DNA of 64,000 nt. Origin: Closterium sp. NIES-65. Taxonomy: Eukaryota > Streptophyta > Zygnematophyceae > Desmidiales > Closteriaceae. The position numbers were made by a program, and so were the translations under genes. Under the pieces are notes generated by a model. That model saw only the letters and a program-made list of their open reading frames with translations, had not been told where the DNA came from and did no database searches. Positions 60,574-64,000 of the stretch are shown piece by piece (positions within the stretch are counted from its first letter, which is position 1; every line of letters begins with the position of its first letter). The stretch lies in contig CANXME010002073.1 in assembly GCA_948144175.1 (NCBI GenBank), forward strand, positions 186,001-250,000, read 5' to 3'.

Positions 60574-60587
60574 TGGTTTCAGAGCAG
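60574..60587 (+). promoter_or_regulatory. Primer binding site of copia-F
   Basis: TGGTTTCAGAGCAG follows the LTR directly; one change from the initiator tRNA-Met complement. Confidence 0.85.
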
Positions 60588-60659
60588 TAGGTACGTAGGA
60601 CCGTTTTTTTTTCGCTCCCACCATTACCTAGTGACTGACTGCGGTTACCACATTACCCC

Positions 60660-61440
60660 ATGCCCTGTCCTGCACTGCGCCGTCAGCGCGCGCCCTGCCC
60701 TACCCTGCCTTGCGTCACACTGCCTGTGTACGCCCTGCCCTACCCCGCGTCGTGCTGCCCCGCGCACGCCCTACCCTGCCCCGCGTCGGGCTGCCCCGCG
60801 CACACCCTGCCCTGGCCCGCGTCGCGCTGCCCAGCGCACGCCCTGTCCTGCCCCGCGTCGCGCTGCCCCGTGCACGCCATGCCCTACCTCGTATCGCGCT
60901 GCCCCGCGCACGCCCTGCCCTGCCCCGCGTCGTGCTGCCCCGCGCACGCCCTGCCCTGCCCGGCGTCGCGCTGCCCCGCACATGCCCTGCCCTGCCCCGC
61001 ATCGCGCTGCCCCGCGCATGCGCTGCCCTGCCCCGTGTCCTGCTGCAGCTCGTGCCCTGCTGCCCTGCGTGTCGCGCCCTGCTGCAGCCCGCGCGTCATG
61101 CTCTACTGCTCTGCGCGTCACGCCCTGCTACAACCCGCACGTCGCGCCCAGCTGCCCTGCGCGTCGCGCCCTACAGCAGCCCGCACGTATCGCTCTGCTG
61201 ACCCACGCGTTGCGTTCTGCTGCAGCCCGTGCGTTGCGCCCTGCTGCCCCGCGCGTCGCGCCCTGCTGCAGCCCGTGCGTCGCGCCCTGCTGCCTTGCAC
61301 AACGCGCGCCCTGCTGCCCGTGCCGCCCAGGCCGAGCCGCGCCGCCGAGCCTGAGCCGCCCTGCCCAACCCGATCCGCCCTGCTTCTCGTGCTACTGGTG
61401 CTGCTAGGAGTGCTGGAGGTGCTGCAGCCTAGCCTCACCG
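60660..61440 (+). repeat. GC-rich tandem leader of copia-F
   Basis: About a dozen copies of a roughly 35-bp unit with GCTGCCCCGCGCACGCCCTG and CCCTGCCCCGCGTCG, decaying into CTGCAGCCCG repeats. Frames through it are open because of the repeats. Confidence 0.9.
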
Positions 61441-61529
61441 AACCGCTCTAGTGCTCTTACTGCTGCTACTGCTGCTTGTGCTACTGCCTTCCCTCCGTAC
61501 TGCCCTATTGGTCGCGCCTCCATACTTGC

Positions 61530-63690
61530 CCGCTATGAATTCACTTCGTAGTAGCAGTGGGAGTGGTGACAGCGGTGGTGGCAGCAGTGGGATTGGTGGT
61601 GACCGTAGTAGCAGTTGCTGTGGAGCTGTTCGGTGGGGAGTTTTTGGCGGTGGCCTGATGCAGCTGCAGCGACGTCTGCGCGAGACCCTTTCGCTCAGCA
61701 GCTTCGTGAGTGGTACGCTCTAAGTGGGGGGGAGTACTGTCCGTTGCCCATACATCATTCGCACAGGTAATCAGTCTGGTCAGACTTGCGGGACAGTTGG
61801 TCACATACAGGCTCGCTGCTTTGTCTGTCTGAGCGACGCCTGGCGTGCAGTGTTTGGCAACGAGGCTGAGCTCCCCTACTGGCTAAAGCTGCTTCAAGAC
61901 TATGACACTATCCTCATTGCCATGTATGCTTTGACTATTAGTACCCAGGGTGACTTTTACCTGTGTGTGCCACCCGACCCTGATATAGCGACTGCTGCTT
62001 TAGGTGCTGGAGAGCCTGCTCTAGGTGCTGGTGAGTTTTCTCTCTCTGGTACTGCGCTTCCTGAGGCCTTGCACACCTTCACGCTTGACTCAGGTGCTTC
62101 CCGCTGCTTCTTTCGCAGCAGCACCATAGTCACACCACTCGCAGCACCGGTTGCACTCTCTCTAGCTGACCCCTCTGGGGGACCAGTTCGTGCACGTTCC
62201 TCCACTGTTCTCCCGTCTCTCGCGGTTCCGTCTGGCTCACTGTCAGGTCTTCACCTCCCCTCTTTCTCTACGAACATGGTGAGTAACTCCGTCCTTCAGG
62301 ATGCTTGGGTTCTTACCTTAATCCCTGGAGGACAGCGTGTGGCAATCTGCACGGATGCACAGACGGGCCGTCAACTGGCCACATTCACCCGTCGGCCTGG
62401 GTCGAGCCTGTACACACTGACTACTGAGCCTCCTCAGGTAGCTGCGTTTGCGTATGCGTTAGGTCAGCTAGCAGCCCCCTGTTCGTGTCGTCTCCTATCG
62501 CACCAGACTCTCCTTTGGCACCACCACCTTGGTCACCCCTCCCTGCCACGCCTCTGTGGCATGCACTCCCGCCTCCTTGTCTCCGGTCTTCCCAGGTCCC
62601 TGCCTCCCCTCCCACCCTCGTCTGCCCCTCCCTGCCTTCCTTGTGTCGAGGGGCGGCAGCGCTCCGCTCCTCACTCATCCTCGTTTCCCCCGACAAATGC
62701 TCCCCTACAGACTCTCCACATGGACGTGTGGGGCCCAGCCCACGTCCAGAGACAGGGCCGCGAGGGATACATCCTGCTGGTTGTTGACGACTACTCGCGT
62801 TACACCACGGTCTTCCCCTTGCGCAGCAAGGCAGAGGTCCCTGATGTTTTGATCCCTTGGATCCGCGCTGTTTGTCTCCAGCTCCGCGAGCGGTTCGACA
62901 CGGACCTTCCTATCCTGCATCTGCACTCTGACAGAGGTGGTGAGTTCTCCTCTAACCTCTTGCGGGACTTTTGTTGTGGGGAGGGCATCCTCCAGTCGTT
63001 CACGCTTCCGGCCTCTCCTCATAAAAATGGGATAGCTGAGCACCGCATTGGCTTAGTCATGGAAGTGGCTTGTACCTCCATGATCCATGTGGCTGCCCCC
63101 CATTTATTGTGGCCGTTTGTAGTCTGGTACACTGTGCATCAGCTCAACCTCTGGCCCCGTATTTCCTTGCCGGAGACCTTGCCGACACTGCGTTGGACGG
63201 GAGAGGTTGGCGATTCGTCAATGTTCTGGGTCTGGAATTGTCGTGCCTTTGTCCGCGATTCCTCTGCGGACACGCTCTCCTCCCTCGCCGTTCCCTGCGT
63301 CTTCCTTGGCTTTTCCCTCACGCCGTGTCCTATCCTCTCAGGACGTCATATTCGACGAGCCGGTTCCCTTTTACCATCTCTTCCCCTACCGCACTGCCCC
63401 TCTTCCCCCCCTGCCGCTCTTCCTCGCTCCTGGTCCCCCTCCGGTAGACCCCCCCCCCCCTCAGAGTCCTGCTCCTTCAAGTGTGTCTCAGGTAGACCCA
63501 CTCCCCTTGGTTGAGCCTGTCGAGGTCGCTCGTGACTCTGGTGCTGCTCGGGGTGCTGCGTCTGGGGGTGCTGCGTCTGGGGGTGCTGAGCCAGCAGTTG
63601 CGGAGCCTGATCGTGCGGAGCCTAGAGGTGTTGAGCCTGAGCGTGCGGAGCCTGGGGGTGCTGAGACTGCGGGTTTGGAGCTTGGGGGTG
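61530..63690 (+). pseudogene. copia-F gag remnant, protease and integrase
   Basis: MNSLRSSSGSG at about 61535 leads directly into the gag C-terminal region (GGLMQLQRRLRETLSLSS), so about 250 gag codons present in copia-A and -B are missing. From 61724 the frame is open to 63514: zinc region TCGTVGHIQARC, protease LDSGASRCFFRS, integrase finger, LHMDVWGPA, HSDRGGEF and the Glu of HKNGIAE. A deletion near 63330 removes about 20 codons (FSLTPCPILSG joins two conserved segments), the frame changes and the Gly/Ala/Glu linker follows. It ends near 63690 without RT. Confidence 0.88.
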
Positions 63691-64000
63691 TTGCGCATGC
63701 TATACATTCAATTCATTACCACAGTAGTATATGCAATATAATTATGAATTTTTCCTTCAGTATTTAATTCATCATATCCATCATTATACTTCATTTACCC
63801 ATAAAATCTTTCGGCATATGCATTACGGAATAAACTGTCGTACGTTCACAGTAACATTATTTCGGCAGCCTATAGAGTATAGGTTCGGTCAAGGCAAACC
63901 AAGAAATGAGTATAAATGTGGCACGGCACGTGCTACATTGTCGTGGCAAATACATGGCAGTCAGTCACTTAGTTACCATTCATTAGATTTTTTTCATCCT
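63691..64000. other. AT-rich sequence of unknown nature
   Basis: Composition changes abruptly to about 60 percent AT. A TATAAAT at 63912 could belong to a promoter or LTR, but no repeat partner or coding signal is in view. Confidence 0.45.

Larger units (their letters stand above)
60441..63690 (+). mobile_element. copia-F, 5' part of a copia element
   Basis: 5' LTR, primer binding site, GC-rich leader, a gag remnant, protease and integrase are present in order; the element stops in the linker near 63690. It belongs to the family of copia-A and copia-B. Confidence 0.88.

Noticed and set aside
60631-61451. Frames of about 260 codons rich in Cys, Pro, Arg and Ala
   Set aside because: Three overlapping frames are open through the GC-rich copia-F leader repeats; none resembles gag.

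Overview
This window looks like a repeat-choked piece of a green-lineage (plant or streptophyte algal) nuclear genome. The one host gene is an intron-rich actin-related protein 3 (ARP3) whose protein starts M-D-P-T, as plant ARP3 does. Almost everything else is Ty1/copia retrotransposons, a hAT DNA transposon, small hAT-type MITEs and minisatellites. A zygnematophycean alga such as Closterium would fit the GC-rich exons and repeat-filled introns, but that is a guess. No RNA gene, CRISPR array or prokaryotic feature was seen.

Layout. 1-18.3 kb is a graveyard of copia elements in both orientations: copia-1 (+, 1-4579) sits inside the RNase H region of copia-2 (-, 4580 to about 9.5 kb); then copia-3 (+) RT, an expanded LTR (-, 10758-12288), copia-4 (+, 12397-17029), the RNase H and LTR end of a copia-3-type element, and the 5' end of an antisense copia with a perfect initiator-Met primer binding site. 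18954-33666 is ARP3: 11 coding exons that join in frame to 430 codons plus stop, spread over 14.7 kb. 33726-60010 is one hAT transposon (8-bp target duplication with 7/8 identity, 13-bp inverted ends with one mismatch) that landed 60 bp after the ARP3 stop codon. It was later hit by two insertion stacks: copia-A (35312-49597) carrying copia-B, and non-autonomous LTR element G (50134-58475) carrying copia-C (50810-57949). Copia-A, G and copia-C each have perfect 5-bp target duplications; for copia-B the duplication is inferred from the two halves of copia-A's split 3' LTR. 60441-63690 is the 5' part of a copia-F element, followed by an AT-rich tail of unknown nature.

The most unusual thing here is the ARP3 gene itself. 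Most of its exons (2, 3 and 5 to 11) have one or more partial tandem copies of their own 5' or 3' edge in the neighbouring intron, usually with the splice site included. Several intronic minisatellites (14, 20, 31, 15 and 26 bp units) appear to be seeded from those exon edges. One array repeats the exon 6 end plus its splice donor eleven times; exon 2 has two decayed upstream copies, one with an in-frame stop; the last exon is duplicated in the same open frame.

A second notable structure is the copia-A/copia-B pair. LTR pieces of exactly 74 + 59 - 5 = 128 bp prove that copia-B split the 3' LTR of copia-A, and the mixed order of LTRs and domains is fully explained by one later inversion of about 3.5 kb (about 39638-43121). 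All retrotransposon and transposase reading frames in the window carry stops, frameshifts, deletions or catalytic substitutions, so none looks autonomous now.
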